Origin: Heloderma charlesbogerti
Taxonomy: Eukaryota > Chordata > Lepidosauria > Squamata > Helodermatidae
Reading direction: 5' to 3'
Assembly (NCBI GenBank): GCA_026122225.1
Contig: JANEZZ010001570.1
Location: 6,014,501 to 6,078,500 of the forward strand
Length of the DNA stretch: 64,000 nt
Shown one piece after another: positions 12,122-22,951 of this stretch. How positions within the stretch are numbered: the stretch's first letter is position 1; every line of letters begins with the position of its first letter. The notes beneath the pieces were generated by a model. The model had not been told where the DNA came from, searched no databases, and worked only from the letters and a program-made list of their open reading frames with translations. A program made the translations under genes and the position numbers.

Positions 12122-12432
12122 TGAAGAATTTAGGAGATCTTTTCATTCTTCTACAACAGTCTGAACACATATTACCTTATTGCTCAAACATCCTTTCCCT
12201 CTTTAATTAATATAAATATACATTTGTTTTATATTTCCAGAAACCGCCTGGGTGTTTAGTGTGTGTTTTAGGTTTCATCCACTGGGATAAATTAGCCTAC
12301 CACTGAGCTAAGTCCTGTGCAACTATTCAGCCCTACTGACTTCAAGAGTAGTGTTGGTTTTCCCACACAAGCAGAAAATCTGTAATAAATTTGTTAAAAA
12401 TACCAGCCATTCTCTGTTCTCAAAGTTGTGCA

Positions 12433-12567
12433 GGGCTGAATCGACACATAGCAGTTTTACCATTATCATACTACAGTGATAACTATTGGTGCCCATTGGT
12501 GTCATGCGTACCAATAGTTATCATTGCAGTTTGATAATGGTAAAACTGCTATGTGTCGATTCAGCCC
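12433..12567. mobile_element. 135-bp palindromic MITE with GGGCTGAATCGACAC ends
   Basis: The arms (12433-12490 and 12510-12567) are inverted copies about 58 bp long with three or four mismatches, enclosing a 19-bp loop. The end GGGCTGAATCGACAC resembles the GGGC...ACAC termini of other short elements here (31575, 37750, 54464), suggesting a shared transposase source. No clean target duplication is visible. The element has no coding capacity. Confidence 0.75.
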
Positions 12568-15500
12568 AAATGCAATCCTAAATATGATTATGTAGAATTA
12601 AATCCCATTGAGGTCAATGGGGCTTACTCCCTAGTAAGTGTGCATAGAATCAAACTACTTGTGGTTTATGCAACCTCAGCTGAGAGTGGTGGGGGGAAAT
12701 TACCCATGCACAGGGAAAATGGGGAAGGATCCATAGTGTGCTACTAGTATTGACATTGTGTTAGCTGAAACCAACTCTTGAGCAACATCAACAGCACTTG
12801 AAGTGGAACAAGTTTCCCAGGAACAAAATTATACAAAAGAGGAATTTGTGAGGAATTATGCAAACAATATGGATTTCCATCAAAGCACAATTTCTGTTTG
12901 TTTATTTCTCATGAATTCGTTAGGAATTCATAAATGGTTGGAATAGTTATTTATACCCAGTGAGTCCCTTGAAGAAGGAGGCAAGGTGAATGGATGTACA
13001 ATGTAGCTGTTTGAGAAAGAGATGCACAATAAAACGACTAACCTCCCTATTCATTTCTGGAAGCCAACTCTGCACTTGAATGGGGTGAGGAGAGAGAAAG
13101 GGAAGATTTAAAAGATACCATTTAGCCTAAGTCATAAACTGTTTAGGAGGCTACAGCCATGGATGACCTCTGAACATTGGACTTTAGAATTATTAAATTG
13201 CAGGATGCTGATAGGGTTTGGCAAGTAGGAGGCACATTAAGGATCAACAAAACCCTGTGAGAGCTGTGGAACTTTCCTTTCCAAGGTCATTTAACAGTGT
13301 CAGTTCCCTGGCCTCCGGCCACTGACTATTGTTCTCTTCAGTGACTGTCCATCTGTCTCAGACTCACAAAGGACAAGGTGGCATCTATCATTATCGGTGA
13401 CTTTAGGTTTTGATGTGTTTTGTGAACAAGCGGATGGTGTTGAAGGAGAAGAATAGCCATGGTCAGCCCCTGACTTAGGGTTTTTGCTGAGGGTGCCACA
13501 GGCACTTACTTTATTGACCTGTCTGAAGTAAGGGCTTTAGAAGACCCGCTTTGCTGCAACCAACACATGCAAAGAAGAAGAAAAGAGTCTTACTGTCAGG
13601 GTCAAGTTTGTTTCAATGACCAGCCAGGACAGGGTGGGAAAGTTGATTTAGAATTTTGAATCCCTCCAACTTCTGGATTATAAGAATCTGAGATTTTACT
13701 TCAGGTCCTATTTAACGAGGCACAGACCATATTAAATTGATGGTAATTTGCACCACAAAAATTGGAACTTGGACTACTCTGTTTAGGAAAGAGGGGGAAC
13801 TATAAGGGGTGTGTGTGTGATAACTTCACACACTAGGGAATTGCAAGCTGTTTATAACCAATGTATATACACAGCAGCTTATAAACTTAAATAAAAAGCA
13901 ATCAAAAAATTCAGTGCCAACATCAGTTAAATGAGACATGACTTTACCTTTCCGGACTTGGCAAAGCAGCATAATGACAATGATCAGCTGATTTGAAAAT
14001 AGGGATCTGCCTCACCCTCCAAATGTTTGCTGGAATACAAATGTTTTAACTATTTTTTGGAAGGTGAGGAAAAAGAGAATTCCAGGAAGACGCTGGTAGT
14101 GCTGAGAAAGCCCTGCTCGTTGCTCCTGCCAACCTGACTTCATGCAAAGAGGTGACTGAGAGCAGGATTTCCTAGGAAGATCTCAGGGTCCTGGAAGAGG
14201 ACAAGTAGTATCTTGACATCATCTGGGGCCAGGCTGCTTAAGGCTTTAAAGGTTAAAACCAACACGTTGGATTATGCCCTGAAACAAATTAGCAAAGTAC
14301 CTGCTTTTAAAGTGGAATAATTTGTTCCCTCTGGGTCATTCCCTTAATTAAATGGGCAGACAGATTTTTTACTAATTGAAGCGTCCAGTCTTCAAGGCAG
14401 CCTTGTAAATCATATTGCAGTAGACCAGCCTGGAGGTTACCAAGTGGTACTGCCAGGTTTGCAGGGGGGGGGGTTGTGGGGGAGGGGGCACTGCCCTGAC
14501 TGCTCCACTGCTCCCCTCCCCCCCTCATCCATCAGGAAAAGAATGAATGGGTTGCCTTTTCTTTCTTTTTCTCAAACCTTTTATAGAAGTTGTGATTGCT
14601 GCCTCATGTGCCCAACAATAACCTCTTTAAAAAGTCTTGGAAAAATTAACTAAAAGGGACAGGTACCTGGTCAGTCTCCACACACCACGTGGTGCAGGTG
14701 CAGTAGCAGCAAGTGAGAAATCCTCTTTCTTTGTCTTCTTCTTCTTCTTCTTTTAATTACACGCAGGTCAAGAGCACTGTGGAGTGATGCTCCAGTCAGT
14801 TGCACGCACCATCTTCATTGCCTAGAGTGTCTCTGGGCCCTCATGGACTCAGTCACTCTGGCCATTGGGAAATGAATGTTGTAGTGCAATTGCATGGAGC
14901 TTTGCTCTGCGGTGCACCCCAACCTGATTTTTAAAAGTACACTGTTCTTTAGGGGGCGCTCTGGGCTGTGGGGCCCCAATCCTGTGCCCTGTGGTCCAAC
15001 CCCAACAACGACACTGTGCATCAGCCTAGAGGCAGTGGGCCGGAAGGATCTTAGGAGGTGAACCAAGCTGGTAAAAGGCAGTTTGGCCCACAGCTTCTCC
15101 CTGAGAAGCCTGGAGTAATGCTGGGTCTAATACAGGCTGACTACCAGTTCCCATATCAATTGGACCCTCCACCATGGACATCTCAATCTTGCCTGCCTTA
15201 CTTAATAATCAGGCAGCTATTGGGACTCTCTAATTTTGTACTGGCCCTTTACTACAGGCCAGATTTGATCTATCACCCTTGGGAAACTTGGTTTTGCAGT
15301 TTCATCTAATGTTTTAGAGAGGGGGAAAGCACATTAGTATCTGCAATAATGACGTTCTCCCAAAAGTGTTGGATGAGGAGTAGCCCTGTCAACTGTCTTT
15401 GGCTTGATTTTCTCTATGGAGATTTGAATAATCTGGTTTTGGACAGAGTCCACAAACAATTGTCTGTATTTTGCTTTAAGACTAAAATGAAAGAAAGTGA

Positions 15501-16150
15501 CATTGTGATGCAGGAGGATTTGGCACTGCTCCTTGATTGATTGAATTAATTAATGAACATGAGACCTATCTAAATTAATTAATGAATATGAGACCTGTCT
15601 AGACATTCTTCTGTTGCATCTGAGAACAGCTCAAGTTATTTTTCATTTTTTACTTAGGAAAACAAAGATTGTGTTGGGCAGATGTGCAGAGCTCCCATTA
15701 GAGAATCAACTTCTGTCCATATAATTCTAGGAAGGTGGAAATATACTTCATCATTTTTGGAAATTTATTTGGATAATTTTCGAGATCTTAGCTAAAAGGA
15801 TTTGCTTCATGGTGTTTGCAGCATTTTTTAATGTATCACCAAAAAGCCAGATAATATTTTTATTGGGCAAGAAAGAACTGATTTCCTTCTCTGTGGCTAT
15901 GTTCACATTTTTTGGCATATAAAATTAGAATTTCGATCAGTTGGATCCAAATTTTGTCATTCTTAGAAATCAACAGGACTTAAAATTAGTTGTGATATAT
16001 TTGCATCATTGATTTCAATGGGTCTGCTCTAACCATGACTAAGTCTGGATCCGACCCAATATATCTGTCTTTTCTGTAAAGACTCTAGTGCAACTCTAGA
16101 CACAGATGACAGCTTGTGGCTCCAGATGGGCATGCACATTTCTAGCCACA
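12568..16150. other. Unassigned non-coding DNA
   Basis: Holds a copy of the dispersed AATGGGGCTTACTCCCTAGT motif near 12620, a short GTGT run near 13808, a stretch at about 14190-14320 that may be an ancient LINE remnant (GGCTTTAAAGGTTAAAACCA), a G9 tract near 14463, a (CTT)n run near 14738-14753, and another dispersed motif copy near 16010. No protein domain was recognised in either strand. Confidence 0.4.
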
Positions 16151-17000
16151 TCTAAAATATATTGACCTGGCTCACACATAATGACAACCCATAGTTTAAA
16201 CAACATGTGGGTTGCCATGCGAGAGCAGGAGATGCCAAACAACTCTGTGGTTAATCCATGGTTTGCTGTTGGGTTAACCTCTGGGTTGTTCACCCCTAAA
16301 CAACCCTTTGGTCTGGGTTTGCAAATTATGCTCAACAACTAGGGATGTCCGTCACATGGGAATCTGGCCCTTTTAGGGTGAGCTGAGCTAGAGGTCACCC
16401 CCAAAATCTGGGAACTTGGTTGGGGGGGGGGTGTTCCCTAACCTGGAATGTGCACAAATTATGGCCATAATTTGTGCACATTCCAGGTTAGGGAAAAAGA
16501 AACCAAGTTCCTGCTGCCACCACTGTTCACAACCCTCCCTCTCCCCCTGTGGCACCAAAACCAGCAAGGAGAAAGAGACAGTTGTGCCACAGCGGTGGTG
16601 GAGTGGCAGCAGCGGTGGCAGGGGAGGAGGGGAGCCCCGTGGCACTCCCCTCCCAGCCTGCCGCCACCGCCGCCGCCATCCAAATGTGGAAAATCCACCA
16701 GCTGGCCCGACTCAGTACAGATGGAGTTGGGCTAGCTGGTGGATGTTGGACCAGAGTCCAGGGGGCCGATCTGGCGAAAGCTTGCTGAGCTCCAGCGCCC
16801 CCCCAGATGGATTCCTCTGACTTCCCTATCAACAACCTATGAAGGAGCTAATCATAGGCTGATGATTAAAAGCAGGAGTGGCTGGTGTGCAGCGGGCAGC
16901 ACGCCTGCTCTCTCCCGCTTGTCTCCAACAGTCCCTGTGGGCTTGTTTGTTTAGCCCATGGGCTGTCATTACATGTGAACTGCCCCACTGACTGCATTCA
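16150..17000. mobile_element. Fold-back element of the AACCCATGG family, probably interrupted
   Basis: The left end near 16150 (CTGGCTCACACATAATGACA then AACCCATAGTTTAAAC) pairs in style with the right end near 16960-16985 (GCCCATGGGCTGTCATTACA then TGTGAACTG). Between them, 16340-16840 starts with ACTAGGGATGTCC, is GC-rich, includes a perfect 62-bp palindrome and looks like a separate insertion. Inner motifs GTGGTTAATCCATGGTTTGC and GGGTTGTTCACCCC recur in the other fold-back copies. Borders are approximate. Confidence 0.45.
16434..16495. repeat. Perfect 62-bp palindrome with no spacer
   Basis: The 31-bp arm beginning TTCCCTAACCTGGAATGTGC is followed immediately by its exact reverse complement; the centre is ATGGCCAT. 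After interrupted pairing the symmetry resumes with GGAACTTGGTT (16411-16421) and AACCAAGTTCC (16501-16511). A spacerless perfect palindrome is expected to be unstable, so it is either recent or maintained by conversion. Confidence 0.9.
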
Positions 17001-17002
17001 TA

Positions 17003-17835
17003 CATCACACTAACCCATGGTTTATTTAAACCATGGTTTGTTGCTCTACCCAGGGTTTGTCAGGCAGATGATTGATGAAACTGCGGTTTTTCTCTTGATC
17101 CCTGGATTGTTCCCCCCCCACCTCCTTCACTAGCTCCCTACCTGTATCCCGAATGCCTTTGCAGTGCTGTCATACTGGCAGGACTTCATACCATCAGCTG
17201 CTTGCTTACCTTTGGTCTGTCCTACGCCCAGGCAATGGAAGATTCATCGGCTGTTCCTGGCACTGCTTGTAGCTCGCTGAAGAAAAACTCTTCCCCTATC
17301 CCCAACCAAAGTTCTGGAAATCTTACTTTCAGAGAACCTTCTTGACTTCTGGAGACTGGGCAGGTGGTGTGCACACCAAGGGAGAAATGTGGTTTTGGCA
17401 TAATCTCTGGAGGTCTAAAGTCCTTGACCCCCAAGGGGTGGGGTGGAGAAAGCTTAGTATCTGCAGGTGGCAATGAGGCACCCAGCTCAGTAACTAGTCC
17501 TTGAAAATTCCCCCAGCACAGTCAGGATTACCATCAGGAACAGTGCTGAGATTCAGGTGAGGGAGGCAGCAGATCTGCCTGGGTGGCACTGGCAGGCAGA
17601 CTTTGCCAGTAGTGTTAGTTCAGGCAAAGGACAAGGGAGAGCATGGCTGCCTAGACAGCAGCTGGGGTTTTTAAACTGCTCTTGGCTGCTACATTTGTAG
17701 TCTGGCAGCACAATCCATGAACAATCCACGGTTGCAAGTTCATACATAGCAACAATCCATGGTTTAAGCAACATAGAGTTCACAACCTAATAACAACCAT
17801 AGGTTCTCTTTTTGGGTTGTTTGTCATTAATGTGT
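17003..17835. mobile_element. Probable second fold-back element, AACCCATGG family
   Basis: The left part has CTAACCCATGGTTTATTTAA then ACCATGGTTTGTTG. The right part has CAATCCATGGTTTAAGCAAC, then AACAACCATAGGTTC, then TTTGGGTTGTTTGTCATTAA. The end signature (CATTCATACATCAC against GTCATTAATGTGTGG) matches the terminal style of the neighbours. The middle (17100-17690) is unassigned single-copy-looking DNA. Extent is uncertain. Confidence 0.35.
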
Positions 17836-18090
17836 GGCCACATTCACACATCACAACAACTCAGAATTCAATAACCCATACCATGGCTTAGCATTATGTA
17901 TGAACCACATCATTCAGTCCCTTGAATTGCTCCCAGCAAGCATTGTAGTGTGGACCTCCTTCCTCATGTGCAAGTGCTTCACTGCATCAGGTGATTGTTT
18001 CTATTTAATCTGCCATTTCTTAAATTGTTGCTGCTGTTTTCATTTTGTGATAACTCATAACTAACATATTTATAATGATGGTGATAACAA

Positions 18091-18462
18091 TGACCCAGTT
18101 CACATGTAGCAGTGGCAAAGTGTGGATTAAATGATTTGCTGTGGCACGTACCAGGCATGTTCCACAGCCATTTTGAATATTTAGTCCCCCGATTGGGCTA
18201 ATCGGGGATCGCTATGTGATGTCCGAACCCAGGCACTATAGGTTAATCGTGGGTTAAACAACCCACAGTTATTCTGCAATTAGTAGTTAGGTTAACTATG
18301 GGTTGTTAAACTCACAGTTAACCTATAGTGTCTGAGTTTGGATGTCACATAGCAACTCTCGATCGGGGGCTGGATATTCAAAAAGTCTGCGGAATACGCC
18401 CAGCATGTGCTGCAGCAAATTGTGGGTTAATTAACACACAAGTTGCTGCTGTTACATGTGAA
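18091..18462. mobile_element. Fold-back element, about 370 bp, AACCCATGG family
   Basis: Both halves are imperfect inverted copies. AGTTCACATGTAGCAG at the left end mirrors CTGCTGTTACATGTGAAC at the right. Inside, CCATTTTGAATAT, CGGGGATCGCTATGTGAT, CACTATAGGTTAATCGTGGG and TTAAACAACCCA all have inverted partners. The loop near 18265-18285 is short. Structure and internal order match the palindrome at 32427-32640, which defines a family of two good copies. Confidence 0.7.
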
Positions 18463-18469
18463 CAGCCCT

Positions 18470-19020
18470 GGAGATGACAAAGTATTTTTTAACAGAGACT
18501 TGGGATACATGTTTAGAGAAGATTTTTATCCCCCCAAATGCATGTAATTGCTGGTAGTAGAATTGTATTAGTGTTTTCCCATTACTAGTCAGTATTTAAA
18601 GTAAAGGAATAACTAGACTGGATGAACAATCTGTTTTGCTAAAGAAAGTTCCTGGGGCCCGTATACATGGGAGGTTTTCTCTGATGCTGCTGTGGCTTAA
18701 AGTCATTAGGGACACATGACATTGTGGAGTTTACCTGTGGGGAAGCCAAATTTTTGCAGAATACTTTTACTCCATTGTATTTCTTTAATTCAGCTCCCCT
18801 GAGTTTCAGCTGCTGTGTGCCCATCCCTGCACTTTAAATTCGATATGATCAGGGTGTTGCTAGGGGTGTGTCTTTCACCTGTCTGCACCCTTGGTAACCT
18901 AGGTAACTAGAATAACTAGCCTGCCTTTTGGACACATCAAAGCGCTAGAGTGCTGTTTCGAGCCTTCAGAATTGTGCTGCATTTCCTTTTCACCAGCGGG
19001 AGTAACTAGTCTCTGTGATT
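18470..19020. other. Unassigned non-coding DNA
   Basis: No repeat family, RNA gene or coding region was recognised in this stretch. Confidence 0.4.
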
Positions 19021-19024
19021 ATGT

Positions 19025-19162
19025 ACTTCTCTGATGTTTGTGTTATGTAGCTTCTGTGATGTTGTGTGAAGTTGCTTCTCTGATGTTGTGTGAAGTTGCT
19101 TCTCTGATGTTATGTGAAGATGCTTCTCTAATGTCTCGTAACTTCGCTTCTCTGTGATGCTT
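19025..19162 (+). repeat. 24-bp tandem repeat
   Basis: The unit GCTTCTCTGATGTTGTGTGA plus AGTT repeats about four to five times with increasing divergence toward both ends. Coding potential is absent. It lies directly beside the old RTE-like fragment. Confidence 0.85.
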
Positions 19163-19299
19163 ACAGTAAGGCTTAAGGGCTTCTTCTTAAGGTGCCATCT
19201 GTTATCGGAGGTTAGCTATCATTACAGCTGTTTTTGTTTTTGATGCCGGTGCTCTGAGTAGTTGTATAGAAGTACAGCTGAACCAATCCCTCAGATTCT

Positions 19300-19740
19300 T
19301 TAACCACGATGTTTGTCTTCTTCCTACTGATCTTTTTCCTTCCATTTTCCCTGGTATAATGAGTTGGAGTATGGCTTATTTTTCACCTTGAATAATATGA
19401 CCAAGGTATTGTAACTTTCTTCTCTTAATGGTCTTTACCAGTTTGTTTGCTTACTCTGCATAGTACATTTTCATTTGTTACTCAGTAAGACCACAGTATT
19501 TTCAGCATGTGTTGGTACATCCACATTTCGAAGGATTCAATTTTCCTCAGATTGTTCTTCTTAAGTGCCCAAACCTCCACTCTGTAAAATAATATTGAGA
19601 ACACTTAGCATCTTACCATCCAAATCCTTACAGCAAGATTAAGGTCCCACTTACATAATAATTGTTTCATTTTATCAAACACTGTTCTTGCCATCTCCAA
19701 TCTTGCATTTATCTCTTGTGTTTGTTCACTTCTTTCATAC
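19300..19740 (-). pseudogene. Old RTE-like non-LTR retrotransposon, C-terminal part of ORF
   Basis: On the minus strand, reading with frameshifts, the order is EQTQEINARLEMARTVFDKM, KWDLNLAVRIWMVRC, FSILFYRVEVWALKK, KIESFEMWMYQHMLKILW, VTNENVL, RRKLQYLGHIIQGEK and KMEGKRSVGRRQTSWLK. This succession is the familiar downstream part of RTE-related reverse-transcriptase ORFs, after the palm. It resembles BovB in outline (LQYFGHLMRR, EGKRRRGRQR) but is clearly a different and much older lineage. Multiple stops and at least two frameshifts are present. The upstream catalytic YADD region is not seen. Confidence 0.6.
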
Positions 19741-22220
19741 GGGCTTATTCGCAGTAGTGATCTACTGCAGTCTCAGGATCAAGGGAGCAGATAAGCAGGG
19801 AGAAGTGCCCAGGGAAGGAGAAAGGCGAGGTTGGAAGCTATAACTCTGTGACAGTTTGCTGAAATGGGGCAAAATTGGGCAGGGGGTGCTCTCATACGGA
19901 ATCTTCAGATGCTACACTGAAGAATCAGGGATTTGGGCTTCTTCATGCAAAAGTGTGCACATTGTGGAAAAGTGGGGGGAGGAATAACTCTGTGGCAGTT
20001 TGCTGGAATGGAATTGTGGATTAGTCACTCTCCATTCATAATAATGTAGTAGCAGGAGGGAACCTGGACAAGGGTGGGGAAACAAGCCTCTCTCATTGGT
20101 TGAGCAGCCCCTGTCACCTTCAGTTCTACTCCTCCCACCCAACCCAGAAGTATGTTCCTTTCAAGTGCTGTGTGACCCATGAAAACTGGATTTTAAAGGT
20201 ACGGTACATTCAGCTTTCCTTGCTTCATGTGTCCATGACAGACCAAAGCTGATGCTATGAAAATTGGGTAATACTTCAATGCACTTCTCATTCCTTGGTC
20301 ATGAAGATCCCCCCCCCCCCCGGAGGCAACCAAGGGTGGTACAAGGCTGGAGGGAGTCCTTGACAAACTGCTCTTTGCCCCGTATAGCACCATCCGGTGC
20401 CCCCTGCCCCAGGAAATGAAGAGAGCGGCAACTGTAGATGTTTCACTCGACGCTTCTCTGGCGGGCACCCAACTAAGAGCTGCCAAACATCCCACCATCA
20501 CCTGTAGTCTAATCCCCCCCCAGGTCCTCTTCCTCAGTAGTAGTTCTTGGTATAATTGGTCACTTTAGCAAACAAGCTGCTTTTTATACTCCAAGTGGGT
20601 TTGTCTTAAGAGAGAGGAAGCCTAAATCTTTCACTCCCCATGTGCTGATAGTCGTGCTGATGAGCTTAGGCCTCTGACCCTGGAGGGGTGGCCATTATTG
20701 GTTTCCTTCCTTTGTTTCATGCCCTTTGAGCAATGGTGAATATTTTTACTAAAGTTCTTCTTGGTTATATTAGATCAATAATTAATTTATTGTGTTGGCA
20801 CTCTGAAACTTATCTCTGAGTTTTGAAATGACAGTTAAAATTGGATTATGAACAAAACTTCTGTAAAAATGTTATAAATGCAGCTCAATAACATGCGCTA
20901 AATTGATCAGTTGTCTTGTTTCTCAGTGACATTTCTTCCCCACTGAAGACTGAAGTAAATGTAACCTCCTGATAAGGTTTTTTTTAAAATTTTCCTCAGG
21001 AGATAATCTGGGAACAAGTACAAGAACAAACAAACCTATAATGCCTGAAGTGCACAAATCACTACAGTTATTCAATATAATAAATGTTGGTTTTCCTGTT
21101 CCCTTTTAGTTCCATTTATTATGAATGTTACTCCTATTAGACCTATGGTTGTTCTGGGGAAAATATCCTACATTCTTTATCTGCCATTATATGGATTATT
21201 ATGTAAAATTGCATTATATCCACTCCTGCTGACTTTTAATGGTTATGCAACTTAAAATAGTTAAGATAACCTTTTTGCAGCAATCAAAACATGCCCAGAA
21301 GGCAAGGGTACTATTTAAGGCTGGATGAAACCTTTTATACATGTTGATCACTAGTATGCATGTTCAAAGCAGTTTTGGAAAAACTGAGAACCAACAGAGG
21401 GACTGGGAGACATTAAATCCTAGTCTCTAAACACCCATTTTATGCTTTCAACAGGAATGAAAATCAATGGCTGAGAAACGTATTCTGGTGACTAAGGGGA
21501 AAAAAAGAAATGCACATACCAGTGGGATATACATCAAGTAGCTAATTAATGATCTGGCTCCCTATGCATTTCATACTAAACCAAATCAAATGCTGAGAAA
21601 GTACCTGGAGAAAGGACTGGCACTGGGGTGTTGTTCACTCAAAAATTTAGTGTTGCTTTGCTCTGTGAGGAACAGTGGAGACATAAGCGAATCTATGCCA
21701 AATTAGAAGAAGCTTTATACGGACAGCAACGTTCATATGACTATTTGGCACGGAAAGGGCTGGAAGGCTCCCACTGACACCTGGTCCCCTGGGTCACAGG
21801 GTGGGGAAGTGTTGCCATCTCTCCCCAATCTCATCTGTCTGAGTTTCCTTTCCAACTCCCCTCAGATGAAGAAATAAGGGCCTCCCTCCTCCTAGCCTCA
21901 CAGATGAATCAGGGTCATGAGAAGTGGAGGAAGGCAAGCCTTTCAACATGACATGGTCAGTGGTGATGGTTGGATTGTTTTCAGCCCTGGCTCCAGTTTT
22001 TTTGGTGGGGAGGGCTGGGCAGGCTGCCCTCAGTAGGCCTCCCCAGGCCCGACCAGGCCTCCCAGCACCCACAGTAACTGAGGACCCCCAACTGCGGTAG
22101 TGCTGCTGCAGCCAGCAAACTTGCCCTCCCTGCTCTCACATGGGCTAATCAGGCACTGCCACAGGTAAGCCTGATCACTCTCAATATTGTGAACAGGGAG
22201 AAATGGGTCAGCCCCCAACC
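19741..22220. other. Unassigned non-coding DNA
   Basis: Contains two related blocks sharing ATAACTCTGTG(A/G)CAGTTTGCTG (near 19840 and 19985), suggesting an internal duplication, a C10 tract near 20310, and AT-rich single-copy-looking DNA from 20700 to 21760. No coding region or named repeat was recognised. Confidence 0.4.
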
Positions 22221-22230
22221 CCTCATGCTT

Positions 22231-22494
22231 ATTATTTTATTTATTTATTTATTGCATTTATATCCCACCTTTTTTCCTCTTGCAAGGAACCCAAGGCGGC
22301 TTACATTATCCTCCTCCTCCTCCTCCTCCTCTCCATTTTATCCTCACAACAACAACCCTGTGAGGTAGGTTAGGCTGGGAGTCTGTGACTGGCCCAAAGT
22401 CACCCAGTGAGCTTCCATGGCCATGTGGGGACTAGAACCTGGATCTCCTGGCTCCCAGTCCAACACTCGAACCACTACACCACACTGGCTCTCT
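22231..22494 (-). mobile_element. MIR-like CORE-SINE with L2-type tail, full length
   Basis: Read on the minus strand, a tRNA-like head (GAGAGCCAGTGTGGTGTAGT, with a box-B-like GGTTCTAGTCC) is followed by the CORE domain (GGTGACTTTGGGCCAGTCAC, CTACCTCACAGGGTTGTTG) and an L2-like 3' end (GTAAGCCGCCTTGGGTTCC, then ATAAATAAATAAAT). An 8-bp target duplication TCATGCTT flanks it (22223-22230 and 22495-22502). A (CCT)n run lies inside at 22311-22330. It probably used L2 enzymes for mobilisation. A piece of this copy plus its flank was re-inserted at 25318. Confidence 0.85.
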
Positions 22495-22692
22495 TCATGC
22501 TTCTCTTTATGCTTTCAAGTGAACAGACGTATTCTGCAGTGGTACTGGTGCCGTAATGGCCCAAGGCTCCTGGCCCATTTCAGCACCGTGGCCACTGCTG
22601 CAGCCATTGGCTAAGCATGCTGACATGGTGGAGGAGTGCTGCTGCCAGGGTCCCAAGTAGCAGTGGGTACTGGGGGGAGGCATGCAAGGTGT

Positions 22693-22944
22693 GAGAGCCA
22701 GCGTGGTGTAGTGGTGAGAGTGGCGGACTGGGAGCCGGGAGATCTGGGTTCTAGTCCCCACTCGGCCATGGAAGCTCACTGGGTGACTTTGGGCCAGTCA
22801 CAGACTCTCAGCCCAACCCACCTCACAGGGTTGTTGTTGTGAGGATACAACGGTGAGGAGGAGGATAATGTAAGCCGCCTTGAGTTCCTTGCGAGAGGGA
22901 GAAAGGCGGGGTATAAATGCAATAAATAAATAAATAAATAAATA
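22693..22944 (+). mobile_element. MIR-like CORE-SINE with L2-type tail, full length
   Basis: Same family as the copy at 22231-22494 but in the opposite orientation, head to head, 198 bp apart. The head GAGAGCCAGCGTGGTGTAGT, the CORE block and the tail GCGGGGTATAAATGCAATAA followed by (AATA)n are all present. The flanking duplication AAGGTGT (22686-22692 and 22945-22951) supports an independent insertion. The tRNA-like A and B boxes are well kept. Confidence 0.88.
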
Positions 22945-22951
22945 AAGGTGT

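Noticed and set aside
16388..16835. Several open frames of 80-134 codons rich in Pro, Gly, Trp and Ser
   Set aside because: They overlap on both strands over a GC-rich inserted element with triplet-like repeats; composition explains them.
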